DNA from: Fimbriimonas sp.
GTDB lineage: Bacteria > Armatimonadota > Fimbriimonadia > Fimbriimonadales > Fimbriimonadaceae
DNA: 64,000 nucleotides
Assembly (NCBI GenBank): GCA_029866005.1
Contig: JARXAE010000024.1
Span: forward strand, 62,001-126,000
Direction: 5' to 3'
This document shows positions 1 through 8,387 of this stretch, piece after piece. Under the pieces are notes generated by a model. That model had not been told where the DNA came from. It worked only from the letters and a program-made list of their open reading frames with translations, and searched no databases. Numbering within the stretch: the first letter of the stretch is position 1; each line of letters opens with the position of its first letter. The translations under genes and the position numbers were made by a program.

Positions 1-523
1 GCTCGGCCAGCTCGGCGAGAGGGATTACACCCTCGGCTTTGGTGCCTAGGTTGACAAAAACGCGGTCGTTATCAACTTGGATAACGGTTGCTTCAATGAG
101 ATCACCCTTGCTGAGTCGCTTATAAGTCGAATCGCCAGCTGATTCCGATTCTCCGGAATCGAGCGCATTCATGTACTGCTCGAACAAATCAGAATCGTTC
201 TTGGTCGTCACACCCTCGGTTGTCGGTGCAACTTCGGCGGCAACCGGCGCCGGAGTTTCGGCGACAACGGGAGCAGCCTCTGGTTCTGCGACGGGGGCGG
301 ATGCTTCTACAACTTCTGTTGCAGTTGGTTCAGATTCAACAACGGGCTCGCTCGGAGCAGCTGCCTCGACGGCAGGCTCCACAACCTCAGTTGCAGCTGG
401 TTCAGCTTCGGTAGGTGCGACTTCGGCAGTCGCGGGCTCGGTCAGGGACGCTTCAACAACGGCTTCTACCGGGGCGGTTGCCTCGGACTCAGCGGCTGGC
501 GTCAAATTCTCATCGACAGTCAT
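1..523 (-). CDS. rpsA: 30S ribosomal protein S1, N-terminal part (runs off the window)
   Basis: Only the first 174 codons lie in the window; the ATG is at 523. The protein starts with MTVDENLTPAAES and continues as a roughly 110-residue tail made almost only of Ala, Glu, Pro, Val, Thr and Ser, with TEVVE occurring twice. From about residue 135 a typical S1 (OB-fold) repeat begins, with KGDLIEATVIQVDNDRVFV followed by NLGTKAEGVIPLAEL, which is the pattern of ribosomal protein S1. S1 binds mRNA on the 30S subunit. The acidic, probably unstructured N-terminal extension is longer than in proteobacterial S1. Another S1-domain protein is possible, but the domain start fits rpsA best. Confidence 0.85.
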   Translation of the reverse strand, partial: MTVDENLTPAAESEATAPVEAVVEASLTEPATAEVAPTEAEPAATEVVEPAVEAAAPSEPVVESEPTATEVVEASAPVAEPEAAPVVAETPAPVAAEVAPTTEGVTTKNDSDLFEQYMNALDSGESESAGDSTYKRLSKGDLIEATVIQVDNDRVFVNLGTKAEGVIPLAELAE

Positions 524-591
524 GGGTTTCTCAGAAACGTGCGCAGGACGCACGGACTAAGAATATACCCCACAGGTTCTATGGAAGTAGG

Positions 592-2031
592 CTACGCGGT
601 ATGATTCCAGTGTTTTACTGCCGGGTACAACACCGTGTATCTGCCAAAAGCAACCGAGTAATCCGTTCCGGTTGGCAAAATCTTGTCGACAACCTTAACA
701 ACTTCTTTACAAGCTGATTGGACGTTTGGCCAAACTCCAATTCCCACGCCCGCAAGAATCGCTGCGCCCATTGCAGGGCCCTCATCAACTTCTAGACGAA
801 CGCAAGGGGCTCCGAAGCAGTCCGCTAGCATTTGAACCCAGAAGTCGCTCTTACTGCCTCCGCTTGTCACGCGGATTTCAGCGGCACTTGCGCCCAACCC
901 CCGAAGCAGATTGAACGCACCAAGAAGACCGAAGCTGAGTCCTTCGAATACGGCGCGGTCGAAGTCGGATCGGGTCGTTTCGAGTCCAAATCCGGCAAAA
1001 CTTGCTCTCGCGGCCGGGTCGATGTTAGGGCAACGTTCCCCGGTGAGGTAGGGCAAAAACGTCATACCCGAGCCAGGTACGGCGGTTGCCGCGCTTGCCG
1101 AGATTTCGTCGTAGCTTCTCCCCCCTCCGAGTGTGTCGCGGTACCAGCGCAGTGCCCCACCACAACTCAGCATAACTCCCATCGCGTGCCATCCCCGATT
1201 GGCGTGGCAAAAGGTGTGGGCGGCTCCTGAAGGGTCGTGTTCATTGCCCGGCAGAGAGGTGAACACAACACCACTTGTTCCTAGGCTCACGGAGATGATC
1301 CCCGGCTCTACCGCTCCGGTGCCAACGGCAGCAGCAGCTTGGTCACCACCTCCACCAACCACGGGGATTCCCGCATTGAGATGGTCATGCAATGTCGTAT
1401 GTCCGGTGACTTCATCTGATTCGTAGACCTTTGGGAACAGTCCTAGGCTGATTCCGAGAGCCTCGGCAACGGGCTGAGACCATTTGCGATTTTTGACATC
1501 AAAAATTCCCGTTCCGCTTGCATCGCTCACTTCAGCGCCATAATCACCAGTCAGTTTGAACCGGATGTAGTCCTTTGGGAGCAATACTTGGCGGACCTGC
1601 TGAAAGTTCTGAGGCTCGTTGTTCCTTAGCCAGAGGAGCTTGGGGAGCTGAAAACCAGTCAGCGCGGGGTTGCAGGTTAGTTCTTTGAGGCGCTCACTGC
1701 CAATTGTCGTCTCAATTTGCTCACACTCGGCAACGGTTCTTTGATCGTTCCAGAGTAGTGCCGGACGGATAACTTTTCCTTGTGCATCAAGGAAGACCGA
1801 TCCATGCATTTGGCCAGTCACGCCGATGGCATCCGGACTCTTTTCATCAATTTCGGCGAGGCAACTCTCGACTCCTGCCCACCAGTCATCAGGATTTTGC
1901 TCGGTCCAACCAGGCTTGGGGACGCTGATCGGATATTCGGCAGAAGCTTGCTTCAGGACCGTTCCCTTTTCGTCAATTAGAAGAACTTTACAGCCAGATG
2001 TCCCAATGTCGATGCCGAGTAGCTTTGCCAT
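592..2031 (-). CDS. xylB: Xylulokinase (FGGY family)
   Basis: This 479-residue FGGY carbohydrate kinase has the usual length for xylulokinase, which phosphorylates D-xylulose to xylulose 5-phosphate for the pentose phosphate pathway. The N-terminal phosphate-binding motif GIDIGTSGCKVLLID is at residues 6-20. The substrate motif GVTGQMHGSVF and LLWNDQRT follow near residues 70-100, and GGGGDQAAAAVG near residue 230 carries the catalytic Asp. It stands alone on the minus strand, divergent from the phosphatase gene with only 40 bases between the start codons. A TATGCT box lies 10 bases before the ATG. No xylose isomerase or transporter gene is beside it, so a related ketose could be the substrate. 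Confidence 0.9.
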   Translation of the reverse strand: MAKLLGIDIGTSGCKVLLIDEKGTVLKQASAEYPISVPKPGWTEQNPDDWWAGVESCLAEIDEKSPDAIGVTGQMHGSVFLDAQGKVIRPALLWNDQRTVAECEQIETTIGSERLKELTCNPALTGFQLPKLLWLRNNEPQNFQQVRQVLLPKDYIRFKLTGDYGAEVSDASGTGIFDVKNRKWSQPVAEALGISLGLFPKVYESDEVTGHTTLHDHLNAGIPVVGGGGDQAAAAVGTGAVEPGIISVSLGTSGVVFTSLPGNEHDPSGAAHTFCHANRGWHAMGVMLSCGGALRWYRDTLGGGRSYDEISASAATAVPGSGMTFLPYLTGERCPNIDPAARASFAGFGLETTRSDFDRAVFEGLSFGLLGAFNLLRGLGASAAEIRVTSGGSKSDFWVQMLADCFGAPCVRLEVDEGPAMGAAILAGVGIGVWPNVQSACKEVVKVVDKILPTGTDYSVAFGRYTVLYPAVKHWNHTA

Positions 2032-2059
2032 TTACTCAAAAGCATATCCGCTGAGAGCC

Positions 2060-2065
2060 TATACT
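2060..2065 (+). promoter_or_regulatory. Probable leaderless -10 box for the Ppx/GppA-like gene
   Basis: TATACT is followed by six bases and then the GTG start at 2072. The expected transcription start coincides with the GTG, and there is no ribosome binding site. Confidence 0.55.
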
Positions 2066-2071
2066 TTGGGG

Positions 2072-2998
2072 GTGCGTCGTGCTGTCATCGATGTTGGCTC
2101 TAATTCCGTGCTCCTTTTGGTGAGTGAGTTTAGTAACAACTCGTGGGTTCCGGTTCTTGAGGATACGGCGATCACGGCACTCGGCGAAGGGACCAAGCAG
2201 ACTGGATTGCTGTCCGAGCGAGGGATAACTGACACTCTCGCGGCGGTTGATGATTTTTGGCGAATCGCTCTTGAAACGGGGGCGGAAAAGGTCGTCGCCG
2301 GGGCGACGATGGCGGCTAGGATTGCGACAAACACCTCCGAGTTTCTGATGCAAGCTTCCCGACAGAAGACTCCAATTATTGTCCTATCAGGAGATCAAGA
2401 GGCAGAGTTGGGGTTTGAATCAATCGTGAATGACCCCTTGTTCAGTGGGTCGAATCGAATCTCGATTGTCGACCCCGGAGGGCAGAGCACCGAAATGGTA
2501 ACGGCTTCCCGGACTGCAGATGGCTGGGATGTTGACTTCCGCCGCAGCTACCCGATTGGAACGCTTGGGCTTAAATCTACGAATTTTCCAAACGAGGAGG
2601 TGGATGGGTTATCTCTGCTCCGCGCGTCGGGAGTGATTGACGACTTGATTGGAGTTTGCTACCGTCCGGGGCAGTGCGGTGAAGTCGTTATTTTGGGGGC
2701 GGCCGGAACGAATCTTGTTTCCGTGCGAGACCAACTGGAGTCATGGCAACCCGAGGTTGTTCATGGGGCAACGCTCCAGTACGAGGAAATCAGTAAGGCG
2801 GTGGGGTGGATGATGCCGATGAGCGACCAAGAGCGGCGGGGCATCCCTGGGCTAGAGAAAGGACGCGAGAATACAATTCATATCGGAGCCTTCATCCTGG
2901 AGCGGTTCCTCTTTGCTCTACGGGCAGAATCGTGCCGAGTAAGTGTTCGGGGCTGGCGGCATGCTCTACTAGCGAAACTTGACGAATACCCGCTATAA
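2072..2998 (+). CDS. Ppx/GppA-family phosphatase
   Basis: Read from GTG 2072 this gives 308 residues. The open frame extends upstream into xylB, but conserved sequence begins only here (RRAVIDVGSNSVLLLV). Motifs of the exopolyphosphatase/guanosine pentaphosphatase ASKHA fold are present: the phosphate-1 loop at residues 4-16, LSGDQEAELGF near residue 105, and VDPGGQSTEM near residue 132. In the last motif the usual DIGGGSTE has Pro for Ile and Gln for a Gly. The family hydrolyses polyphosphate or pppGpp. The protein is near the short end of the family and lacks the C-terminal HD domain of E. coli Ppx/GppA. It is followed seven bases later by the comEA-like gene, which has its own promoter box. 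Confidence 0.85.
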   Translation: MRRAVIDVGSNSVLLLVSEFSNNSWVPVLEDTAITALGEGTKQTGLLSERGITDTLAAVDDFWRIALETGAEKVVAGATMAARIATNTSEFLMQASRQKTPIIVLSGDQEAELGFESIVNDPLFSGSNRISIVDPGGQSTEMVTASRTADGWDVDFRRSYPIGTLGLKSTNFPNEEVDGLSLLRASGVIDDLIGVCYRPGQCGEVVILGAAGTNLVSVRDQLESWQPEVVHGATLQYEEISKAVGWMMPMSDQERRGIPGLEKGRENTIHIGAFILERFLFALRAESCRVSVRGWRHALLAKLDEYPL

Positions 2999-2999
2999 A
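2994..2999 (+). promoter_or_regulatory. Probable leaderless -10 box for the comEA-like gene
   Basis: TATAAA overlaps the stop region of the previous gene and is followed by six bases and ATG 3006. No ribosome binding site is present. Confidence 0.5.
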
Positions 3000-3005
3000 T
3001 AACTC

Positions 3006-3668
3006 ATGGAGAATCCGAATTGGCGGCAAGTGCTTGCGAGCATCCTCGGAATCTCTGTGCTGGGCTTGGTCGGATATCTCGGTGGCGCGAGGACGAAGTC
3101 GACCCTGCCCGCTGAGCAACCTCCAAAGGTTCAGAAACTTGTTGAGTCAACAACTTCGCCAGTGCTTGAGCGAGGAGTGGAACCCAAGGAGGAGAAGCGC
3201 ATCGTGCTTGACATCGGCGGAGCGGTTGCGAAACCAGGTGTCTACTGGCTCACAGAGGGGTCTCGGCTGGACGAGCTGGTTGTCCTCGCTGGCGGCTTAC
3301 TGCCTGCCGCAGATCGAGAGAAAATCAACATGGCCCAACAACTACGAGATGGATCCAAAGTGACCATCCCGTACAGACAGCTCAATTCAGACGGCCCGTC
3401 GATGCCAGCACCTTCTCCGATCGATCAGGGGACTCCAGAGCCGGCCCCAGCGGACCCTCCGGTGACCCCAGAACCAAGGATCTTGAATCTGAATGAGGCC
3501 ACGGCGATAGAACTCCAACAGCTCCCCGCTATTGGGCAGGAGTTGGCAGGTCGGATTGTTAAGTATCGCGAAGGCGTTGGAGGATTCAGAACGTTAGATG
3601 AGTTAAAGCAAGTGCGGGGGATTGGAGATAAGTTGTTTGAGAAGATTCGTGCTTATCTGACTCTATGA
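3006..3668 (+). CDS. ComEA-like DNA-binding protein (SLBB plus helix-hairpin-helix)
   Basis: This 220-residue protein has an N-terminal membrane anchor (about residues 9-27). An SLBB-type domain spans residues 64-125 and includes DIGGAVAKPGVYWL and GGLLPAADREKINMAQ. A Pro-rich linker follows, then a tandem helix-hairpin-helix domain at residues 158-220 with LNLNEATAIELQQLPAIG and VRGIGDKLFEKI. This is the architecture of ComEA, the DNA receptor that captures double-stranded DNA outside the inner membrane during natural transformation. The pseudopilin-like gene at 31604 would fit with a type IV pilus uptake system, but no comEC lies nearby. The stop overlaps the next start (ATGA). Confidence 0.85.
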   Translation: MENPNWRQVLASILGISVLGLVGYLGGARTKSTLPAEQPPKVQKLVESTTSPVLERGVEPKEEKRIVLDIGGAVAKPGVYWLTEGSRLDELVVLAGGLLPAADREKINMAQQLRDGSKVTIPYRQLNSDGPSMPAPSPIDQGTPEPAPADPPVTPEPRILNLNEATAIELQQLPAIGQELAGRIVKYREGVGGFRTLDELKQVRGIGDKLFEKIRAYLTL

Positions 3669-4489
3669 AAATTCTTGCAGTCCCAAATTGGACCTTCTTT
3701 GATCCGGATTTGTGTGAACAAGGGATCCAGCATGCGTGTGGTGAGGTGTTCGTCCACTATGCCAAGGGTGACGTTGATCACGGTCGCACAGTGACGGCAT
3801 TCTCGGGAGAATCGGTTGCCGTATTTGCGACTATGACTGCATTATGCAATTTCTTCTTGCCTAAGATTGAACTTCGGAAAGGAGGTGTTCACCCGTTTGC
3901 TGGCGCGTTGGATGTCGCTCCGTTCGTCCTTCTCAAGGGTTCAGAGCGCGAATTGATCTCGGGGACTCGTGCCTGGGCATCATCATTTTCAGAACGGTTT
4001 CACATCCCGGTCCGTTTGTACGAGAAGGCAGCTCTCCCAGGACAGGAGTGCAGGCTACCGGTGTTGCGAGGTCAACTGGGTCCAGTCTCTGTACCTTTCG
4101 ATTTTGGTCACGTTGACCACCCGGAGTGGGGCTACTCAGTGGTCGGGGTCAGGGATTTCCTGCTTGCGGTCAATTTTAACTTTCCAATATCATCGCTTTT
4201 CAGGGTCCGCGAACTCGCCCGCGAAATCAGGATCTTGCGGGAAAGTGGAGACTCGGTCTTTGAAGGAGTTCGATCCTTGGCATTTCAACTCACCCATCAG
4301 AACCTTGCTCAACTGAGCCTCAATCTAACCGCTCCAGATCGGACGAGCGTTGATCAGATCGACGCTTGGGTGAGAACCAAAACAGAGGTGGCGTTCAGTA
4401 CCGAATTGATCGGGGTGATTCGAGATGTTGACCTGCCGAAATCGACTTGCTTGACACCTGCTCGGAGTCAGATTGTGCCAACCTTATAG
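3665..4489 (+). CDS. Stand-alone formiminotransferase-domain protein
   Basis: This 274-residue protein matches the N-terminal formiminotransferase half of FTCD. Family landmarks are VPNWTFFDPD near the start, DHGRTVTAFSGE (DHNRSV in relatives), RKGGVHPFAGALDVAPFV (RxGxHPRxGAxDVxPF), IPVRLYEKAA, FDFGHVDHPEWG and VVGVRDFLLAVNFNF. The family moves a formimino group from formiminoglutamate to tetrahydrofolate. There is no cyclodeaminase domain, and no histidine-degradation genes are visible. It overlaps the comEA-like gene and precedes purK by five bases, so it is probably co-transcribed with purine and nucleoside genes. The exact substrate is inferred. Confidence 0.75.
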   Translation: MKILAVPNWTFFDPDLCEQGIQHACGEVFVHYAKGDVDHGRTVTAFSGESVAVFATMTALCNFFLPKIELRKGGVHPFAGALDVAPFVLLKGSERELISGTRAWASSFSERFHIPVRLYEKAALPGQECRLPVLRGQLGPVSVPFDFGHVDHPEWGYSVVGVRDFLLAVNFNFPISSLFRVRELAREIRILRESGDSVFEGVRSLAFQLTHQNLAQLSLNLTAPDRTSVDQIDAWVRTKTEVAFSTELIGVIRDVDLPKSTCLTPARSQIVPTL

Positions 4490-4494
4490 GCGTC

Positions 4495-5595
4495 GTGGCT
4501 CAGTATCAGGTTGGTATTTTGGGAGGTGGGCAACTCGCCCGAATGTCGATGATTGCCGCCCATCAATTGGGAGTCAAGGCAGTTTCATTAGATCCCGATC
4601 CGGCATCTCCGGCAGCTCAAGTGGGTCCTTTCATCGTTGGTTCGATTACGCTTCCTGAGGATATTGCGAAGGTGATGAGCTGCTGTGAATTTGTCACCTT
4701 TGAGAACGAGTTCATTCCTGCTTCCGCCCTCCGAGAGGCGTGCGCCCTCGCAAGTTTTGACCCGGCAAATGTCACTCCTCGTATTGAAACTTTGGAGGTA
4801 ATCCAGGACAAGCTCACCCAGCGCCGAGCGCTTCTGGCTCACAGCGTTCCATCTCCACGCGCAGTCCCAGCTGCCGATGCCAGAGAACTCGGCTTTCCTT
4901 GCGTGCTGAAGGCTAGGTTCGGGGGATACGACGGAAAAGGGACGCGCTACGCGAAGAGTGAAGCAGAGTATTTGTCGATTCTGGGAGAGATTGACGTCCA
5001 GCAATGGCTGGCCGAGGAGTTCGTCTCCTTCAATCGAGAACTCGCGGTTATGGTGTGCGCTGGACCAACAACCAGCTGTTTCCCAGCGATGGTGACAGAG
5101 CAGAAGAACCACGTTTGCGACCTGGTTTACGGTGTTGACGAGGAAGACACGCAGGAGCGGGCAACCAAGGTTGCGATTGCAGCTGTCGAGGCAGTTAAGG
5201 GTCAGGGACTGTTCGGAGTTGAGCTTTTCGAGCACCCAGACGGCAGGATTAGTGTTAATGAAATCGCGCCAAGACCCCACAACTCAGGGCATTACTCCCT
5301 CGACTGGGGTGGCACCTCACAGTTTGAGGCGCACATCTTATTGACGCTGGGAATCTTTGGCGCTGTACAAAAGGGAAAATCGACTTGGATGGCAAACCTG
5401 TTAGGCCAGGAGGGTGCTCAGGACTATGCAAAAGCACTTGCAGCTCTGACCGAGAAGCACCCGGAGGCAAGAATGCACTGGTATGGCAAAGCCGAGGCCA
5501 AACCAGGACGAAAGATGGGCCACCTCAACATTTGCGATGATTCCATGGACACCGCGGCACGCGATGCTTTCTACAAGGCATGGGTGAACCTATGA
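4495..5595 (+). CDS. purK: 5-(carboxyamino)imidazole ribonucleotide synthase
   Basis: Reading from GTG 4495 gives 366 residues, five bases after the previous stop. The in-frame ATG at 4447 would overlap that gene by 43 bases and adds non-conserved sequence. PurK uses ATP and bicarbonate to carboxylate AIR in de novo purine synthesis. The N-terminal loop VGILGGGQLARMS, the ATP-grasp segments FPCVLKARFGGYDGKGT and AEEFVSFNRELAVMV, and the C-terminal VNEIAPRPHNSGHYS (metal site and substrate loop) are all intact. purE is not in the window. The stop overlaps the next start in ATGA. Confidence 0.93.
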   Translation: MAQYQVGILGGGQLARMSMIAAHQLGVKAVSLDPDPASPAAQVGPFIVGSITLPEDIAKVMSCCEFVTFENEFIPASALREACALASFDPANVTPRIETLEVIQDKLTQRRALLAHSVPSPRAVPAADARELGFPCVLKARFGGYDGKGTRYAKSEAEYLSILGEIDVQQWLAEEFVSFNRELAVMVCAGPTTSCFPAMVTEQKNHVCDLVYGVDEEDTQERATKVAIAAVEAVKGQGLFGVELFEHPDGRISVNEIAPRPHNSGHYSLDWGGTSQFEAHILLTLGIFGAVQKGKSTWMANLLGQEGAQDYAKALAALTEKHPEARMHWYGKAEAKPGRKMGHLNICDDSMDTAARDAFYKAWVNL

Positions 5596-6701
5596 GACGA
5601 GCTATTCTTCTTGTTCTGGATGGATGCGGGGCAGGCGAGGCGCCAGACGCCGCGCTGTTTAACGACCATGACCACCCCTCTACTCTAAAGCATGTTTGGG
5701 ACTACTGCGGGGGGCTTAATGCGCCAACTCTGGCGGGTTCGGGCTACTTCGCGGCTGGTGGGATCGAAACTCCTGTCGGTTTAGAGGGTTTTCGGGTTGA
5801 GTATGGTCGGCTTCAGGAGGTGTCGATCGGAAAGGACTCGGTGACGGGCCACTGGGAGATGATGGGGATTCACACCAAGGTGGGGTTTCCCACCTACCCC
5901 CAAGGTTTCCCTTCTGAACTGGTCTCAGAGTTTGAGCGACGGATTGGTCGAAAGGTTCTCGGGAACAAACCAGCCAGCGGGACGGCCATTCTCGCGGAGC
6001 TTGGGGATGAGCACCTTCGAACGGGTTCACCCATTTTGTACACAAGCGCCGACAGCGTTTTCCAAGTAGCTTGCCACGAGGAGCACGTCCCGATTGAGCA
6101 GCTTTATGAATTCTGCCGGATCGCCCGCGAGCTGTGTGAGGCACCTCACAACGTTCAAAGAGTAATTGCTCGACCGTTTTTGGGTTCATCAACTGCCGGT
6201 TTTGCTCGGACCGAACGGCGAAAAGACTTTCCACTCGTAGCGCCTCCGAACTTGATTGATGACATCAAAGATGTTTTCGGAATTGGTGTGGTGCCGGAAC
6301 TGTTTGGGGGCAGGGGATTCCGTACGGTCAAAAGAACCCAGAACAACTCTGAGCATGAGGGAATGCTTTGGGATGCACTGGAATCCGATGCGAGATTTGT
6401 TTTCGCGAACTTCGAGGATTTCGACATGCTCTACGGACATCGAAATGATCCACTTGGGTTTGGAAAGGCATTCGAGACATTCGATAGCGTTCTTTCAGAA
6501 CTGCTTTCTCGCATGACCCGGGAGGACATCCTGATCCTCACGGCTGATCACGGTAACGACCCGACGACGCCCTCAACCGACCACTCGCGCGAGTTTGTCC
6601 CATTTTGTGTAATTCAGGATGGATCAGGGGTGGATAGTATCGGCGACTCGCAGGGCCTCTGGAAAGTCGGGGACGTGGTGCGAGCTTGGCTTAATCCTTA
6701 G
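5592..6701 (+). CDS. deoB: Phosphopentomutase
   Basis: This 369-residue member of the alkaline phosphatase superfamily starts at ATG 5592, which overlaps the purK stop. DeoB interconverts ribose or deoxyribose 1-phosphate and 5-phosphate and is a two-metal enzyme. Metal-site motifs are LVLDGCGAGEAPDA at the N-terminus, KDSVTGHWEMMG near residue 82 (the Thr is the phosphorylated residue in the family), YTSADSVFQVACHEE, NFEDFDMLYGHRNDP and LTADHGNDPTTPSTDHSREFVP split across residues 315-336. Translational coupling to purK ties nucleoside salvage to purine synthesis. A hairpin about 90 bases downstream probably ends the operon. Confidence 0.9.
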   Translation: MRRAILLVLDGCGAGEAPDAALFNDHDHPSTLKHVWDYCGGLNAPTLAGSGYFAAGGIETPVGLEGFRVEYGRLQEVSIGKDSVTGHWEMMGIHTKVGFPTYPQGFPSELVSEFERRIGRKVLGNKPASGTAILAELGDEHLRTGSPILYTSADSVFQVACHEEHVPIEQLYEFCRIARELCEAPHNVQRVIARPFLGSSTAGFARTERRKDFPLVAPPNLIDDIKDVFGIGVVPELFGGRGFRTVKRTQNNSEHEGMLWDALESDARFVFANFEDFDMLYGHRNDPLGFGKAFETFDSVLSELLSRMTREDILILTADHGNDPTTPSTDHSREFVPFCVIQDGSGVDSIGDSQGLWKVGDVVRAWLNP

Positions 6702-6791
6702 TGCCCGCAGAGATTAGGTGCAAGTACCAGTTTTAAGATTCATAGGGATAAAGGCACCCAAATTGTTCCGATTATCAACTACCGAGTAAAA

Positions 6792-6830
6792 TGCATACTC
6801 GAGACGCGAAGTGGCGTCTCTATGCAATTT
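6792..6830 (+). terminator. Long hairpin, probable terminator after deoB
   Basis: TGCATA-CTC-GAGACGC, a six-base loop (GAAGTG), then GCGTCTC-TATGCA. This gives 13 base pairs with a three-base bulge, followed by ATTTCTT. It includes the ATG at 6791, which is therefore unlikely to be a start codon. The T-run is weak, so a structural role in the next gene's leader is possible. Confidence 0.55.
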
Positions 6831-6847
6831 CTTGCTGGTACACGAGG

Positions 6848-8383
6848 ATGAAAAAATCTACTGAAATCGCGTTTCGTCTGTTTGCCGACGGCGTTCTACT
6901 CCTGATCGCCTCGGCCGTCGGAATTCTTGTCGGATTCGCCTTCGGTGCAGAGCCAGGTAAGCCATTCAGTGCCTATGCCTCGGAGAACATTCTTTCTCCG
7001 ATATCACTTCTTGCGATTTGTCTGCCGGTTTTCTACTTCGCAGGCTTTTACACGAAAGGTCGAGCCTACTCAACCAGCTACAAGCCAATCTTTGTTGCCC
7101 AAGTTTCGGGAATTGCGGTTCTTGCCTGGGGATTCTTACTCTTCATGCTTGGTCGGAACGTTGAATCTAGTCGCAGCCTCGTCATGAGTACAGGCGTTAT
7201 GGCGATCATTCTCGCCATCGGAGCTCGGATCTGGAGCATGGTCTGGATCAAAGTTCAGCACAAAACACTAGCTCGACCAACGGCTAACGGAGTTGCATTT
7301 GATGAATACAGACCAAAAAGTGTCTTAGTGATTGGTGGAGCTGGCTACATCGGATCAGGACTCCTCAAAAAACTCATTGATAAGGGTTACCGCGTAAGAC
7401 TCGTTGACGCCTTCATGTTTGGTGAAGAGCCAATCGCGGCAGTAGCCGGGCACGAGAATCTTGAAATTGTCCGGGCTGACTTCCGGCAGATTGATAAGGT
7501 GGTTGAATCGATGCGGGGGATGGATGCGGTGATTCATCTTGGCGCCATCGTTGGAGACCCTGCCTGCGCCCTTGATGAGGATTTCACGATTGAAGTCAAC
7601 TTGATGGCAACTCAGATGATTGCGGAATGTGCGAAGGGATTTGGCATCAAGAAGTTCATTTTCGCTTCAACATGTTCAGTGTATGGTGCTTCCGATGAGG
7701 TTCTCAACGAGAAGTCACACCTGAATCCGGTTTCCCTCTACGCACGATCAAAGATTGCCTGCGAGCGAATCCTCCTGGAAATGCAAGATGATAGTTTCAG
7801 GCCAACAATATTGCGCTTTGGGACGGTCTTCGGACTCAGTGGACGGACTCGATTTGACCTTGTGGTGAATCTACTCACCGCAAAAGCAATCGTTGACGGC
7901 AAGATCACGGTGTTCGGAGAAGATCAGTGGCGCCCATTTGTGCACGTTGACGATGCTGCACTTGCGGTTGCAACGGCTCTGGAAGCGCCTCTTGACGTCA
8001 CTGGCGGACAGACGTTCAACGTCGGGTCAGATGAGGGCAATTACACCCTAGGTGACGTAGGTCGCCTGATTCAAAAGTTTGTCCCAACTGCTGAGCTCAT
8101 CGCCAGCGGCAGTGATGGCGACCGACGCAACTACCGGGTTGATTTCTCAAAGATCAAAAACCAGATCGGATTCAAGACTCAGTGGACGCTCGAAATGGGT
8201 GTCAAACAAGTCATCCAAGCGTTTGAGCGTGGCGACGTGACAGACTACAACGCGCCACAGTATTCTAATGTCAAGCTACTGAGTGAAGAAGCCTTACTCA
8301 AGGGTCTGATGACGGAAGCACAGCGGTTGCGAAACATGGTCGAAGAAGCAGCTTACGATCAAGGCATCATTCGGTCAAACTAA
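6848..8383 (+). CDS. Membrane-anchored NAD-dependent sugar epimerase/dehydratase (extended SDR)
   Basis: Reading from ATG 6848 gives 511 residues; the ATG at 6791 lies in a hairpin stem. The first 150 residues contain about four hydrophobic helices, like the anchor domain of CapD/PglF dehydratases. The soluble part begins with the NAD loop VLVIGGAGYIGSGLL near residue 160. It then shows ASTCSVYG and the catalytic Tyr-x3-Lys in SLYARSKIACE, with RFGTVFG and RPFVHVDD downstream. The soluble part resembles UDP-sugar 4-epimerases and GDP- or CDP-sugar reductases more than PglF. It heads a four-gene run for nucleotide-sugar synthesis, only four bases before the next gene. The exact sugar cannot be told. 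Confidence 0.8.
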   Translation: MKKSTEIAFRLFADGVLLLIASAVGILVGFAFGAEPGKPFSAYASENILSPISLLAICLPVFYFAGFYTKGRAYSTSYKPIFVAQVSGIAVLAWGFLLFMLGRNVESSRSLVMSTGVMAIILAIGARIWSMVWIKVQHKTLARPTANGVAFDEYRPKSVLVIGGAGYIGSGLLKKLIDKGYRVRLVDAFMFGEEPIAAVAGHENLEIVRADFRQIDKVVESMRGMDAVIHLGAIVGDPACALDEDFTIEVNLMATQMIAECAKGFGIKKFIFASTCSVYGASDEVLNEKSHLNPVSLYARSKIACERILLEMQDDSFRPTILRFGTVFGLSGRTRFDLVVNLLTAKAIVDGKITVFGEDQWRPFVHVDDAALAVATALEAPLDVTGGQTFNVGSDEGNYTLGDVGRLIQKFVPTAELIASGSDGDRRNYRVDFSKIKNQIGFKTQWTLEMGVKQVIQAFERGDVTDYNAPQYSNVKLLSEEALLKGLMTEAQRLRNMVEEAAYDQGIIRSN

Positions 8384-8387
8384 GCTC

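Noticed and set aside
171-560. Plus-strand Ala/Ser/Gly-rich open frame opposite the S1 tail
   Set aside because: It is the antisense of the repetitive S1 extension; the minus-strand frame leads into a real S1 domain.
1826-2071. N-terminal extension of the Ppx/GppA-like frame into xylB
   Set aside because: The extension is antisense to xylB and carries no conserved residues; family homology and the TATACT box fix the start at 2072.
6791-6847. Upstream ATG for the membrane-anchored epimerase
   Set aside because: It lies in the stem of a near-perfect hairpin and has no ribosome binding site; the membrane domain begins naturally at ATG 6848.
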